This document shows, in pieces, positions 1-7,863 of a DNA stretch of 57,435 nt. The notes beneath the pieces are model-generated. The model searched no databases, was not told where the DNA came from, and worked only from the letters and a program-made list of their open reading frames with translations. The first letter of the stretch is position 1. Every line of letters begins with the position of its first letter. Position numbers and translations under genes: made by a program. The DNA is from Sandaracinus sp. (lineage in GTDB: Bacteria; Myxococcota_A; Polyangia; Polyangiales; Houyiibacteriaceae), in NCBI GenBank assembly GCA_002699025.1, contig PABA01000185.1:1-57435 (forward strand), read 5' to 3'.

Positions 1-32
1 ACGCAGGACAGGCCAGAGCCTATTCGAGGAGG

Positions 33-86
33 TCGGCGCGCGACATGCGCGCCGAGGGCCGCAGATACCCGGATCGAACTTCCGGG
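33..86. terminator. two hairpins downstream of moaA
   Basis: Two perfect inverted repeats follow the moaA stop on the minus strand. One has 9-bp arms at 33-41 and 47-55 around a 5-nt loop. The other has 6-bp arms at 68-73 and 81-86 around a 7-nt loop. Neither is followed by a T run, so intrinsic termination is only a guess. Positions 1-94 hold no coding sequence that I can support. Confidence 0.35.
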
Positions 87-94
87 CGGAGGTA

Positions 95-1174
95 CTAGCC
101 CCCGATCAAGCTCATCCCCACGTGCTCGTGCTCGTCCTCGGCCTCGTCCAGGAAGTGGTGGCCGACGTCCTTTGTCGCGAGCGACTGGTGGATGGCCCAG
201 GCCAGGTCCGCGTCGCTGCCGCCCTCGCGCATCACGTCCCGGAGGCTCCGCGCGCGCCGCGAGGCCAGGCAGGCGCGGATGTCGCCCCGCGCCGTCACGC
301 GGACCCGGTTGCAGGTCCCGCAGAACTCGTTGCTCAGCGGCGTGATGAAGCCGACCTTCCGCCCGCTCCCGTCGGCCGCCAGCCGGTAGCGCGCCGGCCC
401 CCGGTCCGCGCCCCCCGCCACGGTCTCGGCGGCGAGCCGCGCGCCGAGCCGCGCGATCACCTCGTCGGCGCCCACCTTCGCGTCCGCCGGCAGCTTCGCC
501 CCCTCGCCGAGCGGCATCAGCTCGATGAAGCGCGGCGTGATGCCGTGCGCCCAGGCCCAGTCGACGAGCTCCGGCGCCTCGTGGTCCGTGACCCCGCGCA
601 TGAGCACGGTGTTCAGCTTCACCTCGAGCCCCTCGTCGAGGGCCGCGTGGATGCCGGCGAGCACGCGCTGCAGATCCCCGCCGCGCGTCGTCCGCCGGAA
701 GGTCTCCGGGTCGAGCGAGTCGAGGCTCACGTTCACGCTCGTCAGCCCCGCCCGCCGCAGCGGTCGCGCCAGCTCGGCGAGGCGCGTCGCGTTCGAGGTG
801 AGGGCCAGCCGCTCGACGGGCGTGCGCCGGGCGACCAGCTCGACCAGGCGCACGACGTCCTTGCGCACCAGCGGCTCGCCGCCCGTGAAGCGCACGCGCC
901 GGATGCCCATGGCCGCGAAGGCGCCGACCAGCCGGGCGGCCTCCTCGAAGGAGAGGAGCTCCTTGCGCACGGCGTGCTCGTCCTCGCCTCCGGGCGGCAT
1001 GCAGTACACGCAGGCGAGGTCGCAGCGGTCGGTCACGCTCAGCCGCAGGTAGCGGTAGGTGCGGCCGCGCGCGTCGCGGAGGGGGGGCGGCGCCGGCTCC
1101 CCCCAGTCGTCGGGCCGGGGTGGGAGCGGCTCGTAGACGGCCATGCGGCTGTCGACGACCGGGAGCGCGCGCAT
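95..1174 (-). CDS. moaA: GTP 3',8-cyclase MoaA (molybdenum cofactor biosynthesis)
   Basis: Radical-SAM enzyme that, with MoaC, converts GTP to cyclic pyranopterin monophosphate, the first step of molybdopterin synthesis in the cytoplasm. The N-terminal cluster motif is CDLACVYC (Cys 51, 55, 58), followed by the GGEPLVRKD SAM-binding segment. The second 4Fe-4S cluster is held by the C-terminal FCGTC motif and a later Cys in RACL. The protein ends in the Gly-Gly tail typical of functional MoaA. At 359 aa it is slightly longer than usual (about 330) because of an N-terminal extension. A start at Met11 (1144) is possible, and neither start has a clear Shine-Dalgarno. No other moa or mog gene lies in the window. 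Family assignment is very secure. Confidence 0.95.
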   Translation of the reverse strand: MRALPVVDSRMAVYEPLPPRPDDWGEPAPPPLRDARGRTYRYLRLSVTDRCDLACVYCMPPGGEDEHAVRKELLSFEEAARLVGAFAAMGIRRVRFTGGEPLVRKDVVRLVELVARRTPVERLALTSNATRLAELARPLRRAGLTSVNVSLDSLDPETFRRTTRGGDLQRVLAGIHAALDEGLEVKLNTVLMRGVTDHEAPELVDWAWAHGITPRFIELMPLGEGAKLPADAKVGADEVIARLGARLAAETVAGGADRGPARYRLAADGSGRKVGFITPLSNEFCGTCNRVRVTARGDIRACLASRRARSLRDVMREGGSDADLAWAIHQSLATKDVGHHFLDEAEDEHEHVGMSLIGG

Positions 1175-1393
1175 GAGTGAACCATCGTCGGCCCCGGGGC
1201 CCCGCGCAAGGGTGCGGCCGTGCGTTTTCCCGCCCCGGGGACGGGGATCGCGCTCCCGGCGCGGGTCGTTCCGCGGGGTGCGGGGACGGCTTCTGCGCGA
1301 TGGTGCGCTCAGCGGGCCCGGCGCCCTCGCCGCTCACGCGTCCCGGGGAGCGGCGAGCTTGACCCGTCCATCGCGGGGCTGCAGCCTCGCGCG

Positions 1394-1645
1394 ATGGCCA
1401 GCGTCGAGGAGTTCGAAGCCGCGATCGCCCGTGTGAACGGGCTGCCGAAGACCCCGCCGAACGACGTGCTCCTGAAGCTCTACGGCCTCTACAAGCAGGC
1501 GACGGCGGGCGACGTCTCGGGCAAGCGCCCGGGGATGCTCGACGTGCGGGGTCGCGCCAAGTACGACGCCTGGGCCGGGCGCGCGGGCATGAGCCGGGAA
1601 GACGCCCGCGCGGCCTACGTGAAGCTCGCCGACTCGCTCGCCTGA
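1394..1645 (+). CDS. acyl-CoA-binding protein
   Basis: An 83-aa ACBP-fold protein expected to bind long-chain acyl-CoA esters in the cytoplasm and so buffer or deliver them. The family signature is unmistakable: YGLYKQATAGD, then KRPGMLD, then KYDAW, the last containing the conserved Lys and Trp of the ligand site. Length matches eukaryotic ACBP (about 86 aa). The ATG at 1394 is chosen because the ACBP fold begins there; upstream in-frame codons read as non-coding Arg/Pro-rich sequence. It is a single gene between moaA (divergent) and a small unknown gene. The fadIJ beta-oxidation genes are 18 kb away, so a metabolic link is only a suggestion. Confidence 0.9.
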   Translation: MASVEEFEAAIARVNGLPKTPPNDVLLKLYGLYKQATAGDVSGKRPGMLDVRGRAKYDAWAGRAGMSREDARAAYVKLADSLA

Positions 1646-1801
1646 CGCGGCGCGCCCTCGGCGGACGGGGACCCGAGCCGCGCGTGAAGGTGGGGGTGCG
1701 TTTTCCCGCCTCTCCGGCGCCGAAGGGTGGCATTCTCGAAGCATGGAACACAGCGGGGTGCGGCCGGCGATCCGGACCGCCGCTCCCCCGGGAGGTGTGC
1801 G

Positions 1802-2143
1802 ATGCGACCGCAGCTGGTCATCGGGCGCTGGCGTCTCGTGGAGGTGGAGTACCTCCCGAGCGACGACGACGGAGGGTTCGCGGACGAGGGCGAGGGGGAC
1901 GTGATGTCCGCCGGTGCGCTCGGCCTCGACGACGGGTTCCTCGAGTTCGCCGGGGATGGGACCTTCCGCGGGCAGTACTGGGGGCCCGAGGAGGGCACCT
2001 GGCGCATCGACGGCGGCAAGGTCGTGCTCGAGCGGGCGCACTACGCGCCGCTCCGCCTCACGGTCCGCGGCGACAGCCTGTGGCGGCCGGACGAGGACGA
2101 GGAGCACGGGCGGGAGATGGAGATCTTCTACGAGAAGCAGTGA
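1802..2143 (+). CDS. small acidic protein of unknown function
   Basis: 113 aa, with no signal peptide or membrane span. The ATG at 1802 is preceded by a good ribosome-binding site (gggaggtg, 1789-1796), which decides this start over one further upstream. The pattern GRWRLVEVEY, then FLEFAGDGTFRGQYWG, GTWRIDGG and LRLTVRGDSLWR resembles the alternating strands of small lipocalin-like or 'lipocalin_4' beta-barrels that bind a hydrophobic ligand. That is an inference from the pattern, not a firm match. It lies immediately after the acyl-CoA-binding protein in the same orientation. Confidence 0.7.
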   Translation: MRPQLVIGRWRLVEVEYLPSDDDGGFADEGEGDVMSAGALGLDDGFLEFAGDGTFRGQYWGPEEGTWRIDGGKVVLERAHYAPLRLTVRGDSLWRPDEDEEHGREMEIFYEKQ

Positions 2144-2215
2144 AGCGGCGGGGCCAGCCGCCTCGCTGCGCTCGCCCCCTTCGCCCGGTGCCGGGGGGAG
2201 GTGAGCCCACGCGTC

Positions 2216-2248
2216 GCGACCCGCGCGCCTCTTCGGCACGCGGGTCGC
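2216..2248. terminator. bidirectional hairpin between convergent genes
   Basis: Perfect 10-bp inverted repeat: GCGACCCGCG at 2216-2225 and CGCGGGTCGC at 2239-2248, with a 13-nt loop. It sits between the 3' ends of two converging genes, where a shared terminator is expected. There is no real T tract on either side. Confidence 0.5.
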
Positions 2249-2269
2249 TTCGCGCGCGAGCTCGCGCCC

Positions 2270-3028
2270 TCAGCGCCAGCAGCTGTCGAGCGCCAGCGCG
2301 AGCTCCTCGGGGAGCGGCGGACAGTACGCGAGCTCCCGGCGGACCTCCGCCACGCAGGGGGCCTGGTCGCCGAAGCAGACGGGCGCGTCGTCGATCGTCG
2401 CCACGAGGCAGGCGGCGTGGTCCACCATGAGCGCGGCGTTGGCCTCCGCGATGGGCGTGGCGCAGGCGAAGTAGGCGTCCTCCTTGGCGACGCAGCCCAC
2501 CCCGTCGGTCTCTGCGAAGCAGGCCTCGCGCAGGAAGCCGGCCATGTAGTCGACGTACCAGCCGGCCGGGTCGTCCTGAACCACGAGGCGCCGCTCGCAG
2601 GCAGCCTGGGCGTCTTCGAACTCCTCCGAGAGAACCGGGCAGCGCGCCAGCGCCACCTCGAGCCGGTCGAGGCAGACGTTGAGCCGGTCCCCGTTGCAGC
2701 CCGCCTCGGCGGCGCAGCGCTCGAGGTCGTGGGCGGCCTCCGCCTGGCAGTCGAAGACGGCGACGTCGTCGGGGACCGCCACCAGCGCCTCCTCGAGGCA
2801 GACGATGGCGTCGGTCGCGCCGACCGTGGCCTCTTCGTAGGTGGGGGCGTCCAGGGCGTCCAGGCACTCGTCGACGCTCCAGTCGAGGGCGGAGGCGCAG
2901 GAGCAGACCGTGTCGGCGGCGGCGCGGCGGGCGTCGAGCGAGCCGGCGAGCCCATCGGGCGGGGCCTCGGCGGCGCAAGCAGAGAGGGTGACGAGCAGGG
3001 CAGAGCAGGCGAGACGGTGCGAGAGCAT
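2270..3028 (-). CDS. cysteine-rich lipoprotein of unknown function
   Basis: 252 aa. The N-terminus is a lipoprotein signal with lipobox LSAC (Cys18), so the protein should be lipid-anchored in the envelope. The mature part contains about 18 further Cys residues spread as C-x(n)-C pairs (for example CSCASALDW, CNGDRLNVC, CATPIAEAN, CFGDQAPC). This suggests a disulfide-stabilised helical repeat. Such Cys-rich 'myxo' lipoproteins are common in Myxococcota and have no known function. The start is preceded by a GGAGGT-type ribosome-binding site on the minus strand. Upstream lie a near-perfect 22-bp palindrome and two sets of repeats (see 3187 and 3301). Confidence 0.85.
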   Translation of the reverse strand: MLSHRLACSALLVTLSACAAEAPPDGLAGSLDARRAAADTVCSCASALDWSVDECLDALDAPTYEEATVGATDAIVCLEEALVAVPDDVAVFDCQAEAAHDLERCAAEAGCNGDRLNVCLDRLEVALARCPVLSEEFEDAQAACERRLVVQDDPAGWYVDYMAGFLREACFAETDGVGCVAKEDAYFACATPIAEANAALMVDHAACLVATIDDAPVCFGDQAPCVAEVRRELAYCPPLPEELALALDSCWR

Positions 3029-3186
3029 GGGGGACCTCCGTGAAAGCGGCGCCCTCTTCGCGCGCCCCCCGGACGAGTTGCGCCCCCACGACTCGGGGTC
3101 CTGCGGACGCGCTCGGGGGAGCCCTGCGGACGCGCTCCGGGCGCGTTCGGGGAGTCCTGCGGACGCGCTCTGGGGAGTCCCGAGAA

Positions 3187-3208
3187 CTGAACTTGACGTC
3201 GAGTTCAG
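3187..3208. promoter_or_regulatory. 22-bp near-perfect palindrome, candidate operator
   Basis: CTGAACT-TGACGTCG-AGTTCAG: the 7-bp arms are perfect and the centre contains the palindrome GACGTC, so only one position pair of the 22 bp is imperfect. It lies about 160 bp upstream of the Cys-rich lipoprotein gene (minus strand) and beyond the 3' end of the sigma-54 activator gene. The size and symmetry are those of a dimeric repressor site, but no regulator can be named. Confidence 0.45.
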
Positions 3209-3300
3209 GTTTGGCGGCCGACACCGACACGCCCCAGCGCAGGCATAAGCTCTCGGAATACATGACGTTTCCTGCCCCCCGCCCGTCGCGCGCGCCCCCC

Positions 3301-3440
3301 AGTGTCCGCAGGACTCGCCCGGTGTCCGCAGGACTCGCCCGGTGTCCGCAGGACTCCCCCGGTGTCCGCAGGACTCCCCCGGTGTCCGCAGGACTCCCCC
3401 GATGCCCGCAGGACTCCCCCGATGTCCGCAGGACTCGCGG
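3301..3440. repeat. seven 20-bp tandem repeats (plus inverted relatives at 3094-3180)
   Basis: Exact period of 20 bp, unit GGTGTCCGCAGGACTCGCCC, with copies starting at 3301, 3321, 3341, 3361, 3381, 3401 and 3421 that differ by one or a few substitutions. The core TCCGCAGGA recurs in reverse complement (TCCTGCGGA) three times between 3094 and 3180. The gene-free region 3029-3495 is thus two oppositely oriented groups of one repeat flanking the palindrome at 3187. No coding sequence is supported there. Confidence 0.85.
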
Positions 3441-3495
3441 TGGGCGTCCGGGGCACTCGCCTTCGGGCTCGCGCGTCCTCCCGGGGCCCGCGCGC

Positions 3496-5211
3496 TCAGC
3501 TCAGGTGGCGGTAGAGCGTGCGCAGGCTGATCCCGAGCGCGGCGGCCGCCGCCTCCCGGTTGCCCTCGTGCGCGTCCAGCACCCGCTGCACGTAGTCCGC
3601 CACGAAGCGCTCCCGCGCCTCCGCCAGCGGCAGGTCGAGCTCCCCGGCCCCGGGCGGCACGCTCGGCCTCGCCGCCCCGAGCTGCAGATCCGCCGGCGTG
3701 ATCGCCTCGCCCTCGCAGAGCAGCGCCGCCCGCCGCATCGCCGCCTTCAGCTCGCGCACGTTCCCCGGCCAGGAGTGCCGCATCAGCGCCTTCTCCGCCG
3801 CCGGCGCCATCGCATGCGGCGGCAGCCCGAGCTCCTTCTCCGCCTGCCGCAAGAAGAGGCTCGCGAGCAGAAGCACGTCCTCGCCGCGCTCGCTCAGCGA
3901 AGGCAGGTGCAGCGTCAGCTCCTGCAGCCGGAAGAGCAGGTCCCGCCGAAAGCGCCCCGCCTCGACCTCGGCCGCCAGGTCCTTGTGCGTCGCCGCCACC
4001 AGCCGGAAGTCCACGGCCCGCGCCTCCCCATCGCCGAGCCGCGTCACCCGCCGCTCCTCGAGCACGCGCAGGAGCGCCGCCTGCATCGCCGCCGGCATGT
4101 CGCCGACCTCGTCGAGGAAGAGCGTCGACCCGTCCGCCCGCTCGATGACGCCCTTCCGGTCGGCCACGGCCCCCGTGTAGGCGCCCTTCTTCGCGCCGAA
4201 GAGCTCCGCCCCGAGCAGGCTCTCGGGCACGGCCGAGCAGTTCAGCGCGACCATCTCCCGACCGGCCCGCGGGCTCGCGTGATGGAGCGCCCGCGCCACC
4301 ATCTCCTTGCCCGTGCCCGTGTCCCCGAGCACCAGCACGCTGAGGCTGCTCGGCCCGACCTTCTGCACGAGCCGCCGCACCTCGGCCATCGAGGGGTGCT
4401 CCCCGACCAGCAGGTACTCGGCGTCGCCGCCCCGCCCGGACGCGCGCCGCAGCTGCGCCAGCAGCGGCAGCACCATCGAGGCGATCACGCGCAGGTCGCT
4501 CGCGTGGTGATCCGCGAAGCGCGCCCGCCCGCCGCGCTTCCCGAGGAAGACGGCGCCCATGGTCGTCCCCCCGAGCACCATGGGCACGCAGAGCACGGAG
4601 CGGAGCTCGAGCGCGGCCACGCTCGGGATCTGCCCGTAGCGCGCGTGGGCCGGCGCGTCGGTCACGCAGACGGCCTCGCCCCGCTCGAGCACGTCGCGCA
4701 CGAGCGTATCCGAGAGCAGCTCGCCGCCCTCCTCCAGGGGCCGCCCCCGCCGGTCCCGCGCCAGCGGCACGCTGTAATCACCCTGCTCGCGGAGGATCAG
4801 CGCCCCGCTGTCGGCGCCGGTCGCCTTCATCAGCTCCGCGAGGAGCGCCTCGAGGGCCTCGTCCGGCGCCCCCGCGTCCCCGAGCGCGAGCGCCAGGCTC
4901 GCCACCGGCAGGCGCTCCGCGTCGTCCTCCGCGGGCGCGTCCGCCGGCCCGCTCGGCCGCTCGAGCACCACCCCGTCGACCTCGAGCCGCGCGCCCGGAG
5001 CGAGGACGTGCGCGTCGCCCGACTCGAGCAGCCGCACCTCGAGCCGATCGCCCCGACGCTTGACGACCGCCCAGTGCCGGGCAACCGTCGTGAGCCGCAC
5101 GTCCGCGCGGGCATCGGCGCCGATGGTGGTGACCATCTTCGCGAGCGTGCGCCGCACCGGCACGGCCCCGGGGCCCGGAACGATGACCAGTTCGACGCTG
5201 CCGTCCGACAT
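3496..5211 (-). CDS. sigma-54-dependent activator with FHA and GAF domains
   Basis: 571 aa. Residues about 1-95 are FHA-like (phospho-Thr binding); about 115-265 look like a GAF sensor. The AAA+ domain has Walker A GDTGTGKE, the sigma-54 contact loop as GAYTGA (canonical GAFTGA) and Walker B TLFLDEVGD. The C-terminus carries a Fis-type helix-turn-helix ending in LGISLRTLYRHL. FHA-bearing activators of this type in myxobacteria are usually controlled by phosphorylation from Hanks kinases, and a kinase gene diverges directly from this one. The start at 5211 (MSDGSVEL) keeps the FHA domain whole; ATGs at 5217 and 5244 are also in frame. Any of them overlaps the 5' end of the kinase gene on the other strand. 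Confidence 0.9.
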   Translation of the reverse strand: MSDGSVELVIVPGPGAVPVRRTLAKMVTTIGADARADVRLTTVARHWAVVKRRGDRLEVRLLESGDAHVLAPGARLEVDGVVLERPSGPADAPAEDDAERLPVASLALALGDAGAPDEALEALLAELMKATGADSGALILREQGDYSVPLARDRRGRPLEEGGELLSDTLVRDVLERGEAVCVTDAPAHARYGQIPSVAALELRSVLCVPMVLGGTTMGAVFLGKRGGRARFADHHASDLRVIASMVLPLLAQLRRASGRGGDAEYLLVGEHPSMAEVRRLVQKVGPSSLSVLVLGDTGTGKEMVARALHHASPRAGREMVALNCSAVPESLLGAELFGAKKGAYTGAVADRKGVIERADGSTLFLDEVGDMPAAMQAALLRVLEERRVTRLGDGEARAVDFRLVAATHKDLAAEVEAGRFRRDLLFRLQELTLHLPSLSERGEDVLLLASLFLRQAEKELGLPPHAMAPAAEKALMRHSWPGNVRELKAAMRRAALLCEGEAITPADLQLGAARPSVPPGAGELDLPLAEARERFVADYVQRVLDAHEGNREAAAAALGISLRTLYRHLS

Positions 5212-7717
5212 CCGCATCGGAGCGTACCAGCTGCGCGAGCGCATCGGTGAGGGCGGCTTCGCCCGCGTCTACCACGCCACCGGTCCGGGCGGCGACGTGG
5301 CGCTCAAGATGCTGGCCCCCATCGACGGCACCCTCGAGGACGACGCCGTCCGCCGCTTCGAGCGCGAGATCGAGACGCTCGCGCGCGTGCGCCACCCGAA
5401 CCTGGTGGCCCTCCTCGACCACGGCGTGGATCCGGCCCACGGGCCCTGGCTGGCCATGCCGCTCCTCGTGGGGCTCACGCTCCGCGACCTGCTCCCCGCG
5501 CCGCAGGGCAGACAGGGCGGACGCGGCGGCCGCGGTGGACTCGGCCCGGAGGGCGCGCTCCGGCTGACCCTGCCCGTCGTGCGCGCGCTCGGAGCCATGC
5601 ACGCCGCCGGGCTCGTCCACCGCGATCTCAAGCCGGAGAACGTGATCGTCTCGACGCGCGGCGAGGTCACCCTCGTCGACCTCGGCCTCGCCATCGGCCT
5701 CGAGCAGTCGCGGCTCACGCAGGCGGGCGCCGTCGCCGGGTCGATCCCCTACATGGCGGCCGAGCGCATCGAGGGCGAGGCGCCGCTCCCGGCGAGCGAC
5801 GTCTTCTCCATCGGCGTGATGCTCTACGAGCTCTGCTGCGGGGCGCGGCCCTTCGCGCGCGAGCGGCAGGGCGAGGAGGTCGCGGCGATCCTCGCAGGCC
5901 AGCACGAGCCCCTCGCCGCCCGCGACCGGCGCGTCTCCCCGGCCCTCGACGCGCTGGTCGAGCGCTGCCTGGCGCCGCGCCCGGCGGACCGGCCGGTGGA
6001 CGCGCACGAGCTCGCCCTCGGCCTCGAAGAGCTCCTCGACTGGGCGCCGCCGAGCGCCCAGCGGCCCGAGGTGGTCGCGCTCCTCACCGATCCGCGCACC
6101 TACCAGGAGGCCCGCGCGGCCGAGCGCGTCGACACGCTGAGCGCGCAGGCCGCCCGCGCGCGCGACGCGGGCGACACCTTCGAGGCGCTCGCGCTCCTCG
6201 ACCGGGCCCTCGCCTACCGCCCCGACGACCCGGCGCTCCTCGCCGCCGTCGAGGAGGCGAGCGCCGGCCCCTCCACGCCGCCGCCCAGCTCCTCCACGCC
6301 ACCGCGCGCGGCCGGGCCCGCGCACCCCGCCCAGCCCACGCCTCGCCCCGCGGAGCCGGAGCGGCGCACGCTCGGCGGCGTCCCCCTCGCCCGCGGCGCG
6401 CTCGGTCGGCGCGTCGACGCCCACGCCCGCACCGAGCACGCGCCGACGCCCCGCCCCGCCGCGCCCCCGTCTCCGGGCCGGGGTCGCGCGCTCGCCCTCG
6501 GCCTCGGCGCTCTCGCCCTCGCCCTGGCGGCCGGGCTCGGCGGCTGGTGGCTCCGGGCGCCCGCCGACGACGCCGAGCCTCCACCCGAGCCCCTCGAGGC
6601 CACCCCGGAGGCCGAGCTCGCCGCGGCCACGCCCGACGCCGGGCCGCCGAAGACCGAGACGCGGCTCCCCACGAGCGGCGCGCCGGCGCGGCCCCTCCCG
6701 GGCCTGGACACGCTGCCGCCGATCCCGCCGGGCGAGCTCGAGGGCGGCGAGGTGCTCGGCATGGAGGACAACGTGCGCCAGGACGGCGAGCCCCTCGTGC
6801 CGCCGCGGATGATCGGCGACCCGCAGGCCGCCCTCGCGCGCGTGGACGCCCACCTCGCGGCGCACCCCGACGACCACCCCTGGAAGGTCAGCCGCGCCGT
6901 CGCCCAGCTCGCCCTCGGCCAGGAGGAGGCCGGCCTGGCCGGGCTCGCCGAGCTCGAGCGGAGCCACCCGGAGGTCCAGGCGCTCTGGGGCGTGCTCGGC
7001 TACGTGCGCATGCGCCAGGGGCGCCTCGAGGAGGCCGAGGCGGCCTTCGACCGCGCCATCCGGCTCGACCCGGCGGACGCGACGGCCCTCCGCAACCGGG
7101 GCATCCTCCGGCACCGGCTCGGGCGGCGCCCCGAGGCCCACGCGGATCTGCGCCGCGCGCTCCGCTACGACCCGAACGACGTCAACGCGCTGGCCGAGCT
7201 CGCGCAGATCTACGAACAGGTCGGTCGGGGGCCGGAGGCGCGCCCGCTCATCGAGCGCATCGTCCGGCTCCAGCCCCGCAACGTGCAGGCTTGGGTCGAC
7301 CTCTCCGTCGCCCAGCCCGATCCGGACGAGGCCCTCGCCAGCCTCGAGCGCGCCCTCGCTCTCGCCCCGGGCTATCCGCGCGCGCTGGTGCGCCGCTGCG
7401 CCGTCCTCGCCCGGGCCCAGCGCGCCGAGGGCGTGACCGCCTGCACGCGCGCCATGGAGGTGGCGCCGGATGACCCCTGGGTGCGCATGCATCGGGGCCT
7501 CGCGCACTACCACCAGGGTCAGAACGAGGCGGCCCTCGTGGACATGGACGCGGCCATCGAGGCCATCCCGAACGACCCGGTGATGCGCACGAACCGCTAC
7601 CTCGTGCTCCAGCACCTCGGCCGCACGGACGGCGCCCGGAACGACCTGCAGGCAGCCTGCGCGATGGACCACGAGCCCGCCTGCAACGAGCTCCGGGACC
7701 TCGGCGTCACGCCCTGA
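5183..7717 (+). CDS. Ser/Thr protein kinase with transmembrane segment and C-terminal TPRs
   Basis: 844 aa. A Hanks-type catalytic domain occupies about residues 10-285: Gly loop IGEGGFARV, Lys in VALKML, catalytic loop HRDLKPEN, a DLG in place of DFG, and a degenerate APE (AAERIEG). A Pro/Ala-rich linker follows, then one hydrophobic span near residue 440 (in ALALGLGALALALAAGLGG), then about 300 residues of TPR repeats outside the membrane. The topology suggests a cytoplasmic kinase with an extracytoplasmic sensor. The likely partner is the divergent FHA-domain activator. The ATG at 5183 is used; the catalytic domain begins only about 11 codons later, so the start cannot lie outside the region overlapping the opposite gene. 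Confidence 0.9.
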   Translation: MTSSTLPSDIRIGAYQLRERIGEGGFARVYHATGPGGDVALKMLAPIDGTLEDDAVRRFEREIETLARVRHPNLVALLDHGVDPAHGPWLAMPLLVGLTLRDLLPAPQGRQGGRGGRGGLGPEGALRLTLPVVRALGAMHAAGLVHRDLKPENVIVSTRGEVTLVDLGLAIGLEQSRLTQAGAVAGSIPYMAAERIEGEAPLPASDVFSIGVMLYELCCGARPFARERQGEEVAAILAGQHEPLAARDRRVSPALDALVERCLAPRPADRPVDAHELALGLEELLDWAPPSAQRPEVVALLTDPRTYQEARAAERVDTLSAQAARARDAGDTFEALALLDRALAYRPDDPALLAAVEEASAGPSTPPPSSSTPPRAAGPAHPAQPTPRPAEPERRTLGGVPLARGALGRRVDAHARTEHAPTPRPAAPPSPGRGRALALGLGALALALAAGLGGWWLRAPADDAEPPPEPLEATPEAELAAATPDAGPPKTETRLPTSGAPARPLPGLDTLPPIPPGELEGGEVLGMEDNVRQDGEPLVPPRMIGDPQAALARVDAHLAAHPDDHPWKVSRAVAQLALGQEEAGLAGLAELERSHPEVQALWGVLGYVRMRQGRLEEAEAAFDRAIRLDPADATALRNRGILRHRLGRRPEAHADLRRALRYDPNDVNALAELAQIYEQVGRGPEARPLIERIVRLQPRNVQAWVDLSVAQPDPDEALASLERALALAPGYPRALVRRCAVLARAQRAEGVTACTRAMEVAPDDPWVRMHRGLAHYHQGQNEAALVDMDAAIEAIPNDPVMRTNRYLVLQHLGRTDGARNDLQAACAMDHEPACNELRDLGVTP

Positions 7718-7770
7718 GAGCGAGCCCGGCCGCCGACGCTCGACGGGACCTGCGCGACGGAGTGCGAGCC

Positions 7771-7799
7771 CGCCGACGTCGCGCTCTCGGGCGTCGGCG
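7771..7799. terminator. hairpin between converging kinase and subtilase genes
   Basis: Perfect 8-bp arms CGCCGACG (7771-7778) and CGTCGGCG (7792-7799) with a 13-nt loop, lying in the 146-bp gap between two convergent 3' ends. No T run follows. Confidence 0.4.
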
Positions 7800-7863
7800 A
7801 CCCTCGGCCTGGGAACGGCAGCCGGCGGGCGCGACGCCTCGCGAGCGCCGCGCCCACCGCCGC

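Noticed and set aside
68-86. T-arm-like hairpin (CCGGATCGAACTTCCGG) suggesting a tRNA or tmRNA 3' end
   Set aside because: The loop does not match the GTTCRANYC consensus on either strand, and no acceptor, D or anticodon arms can be placed.
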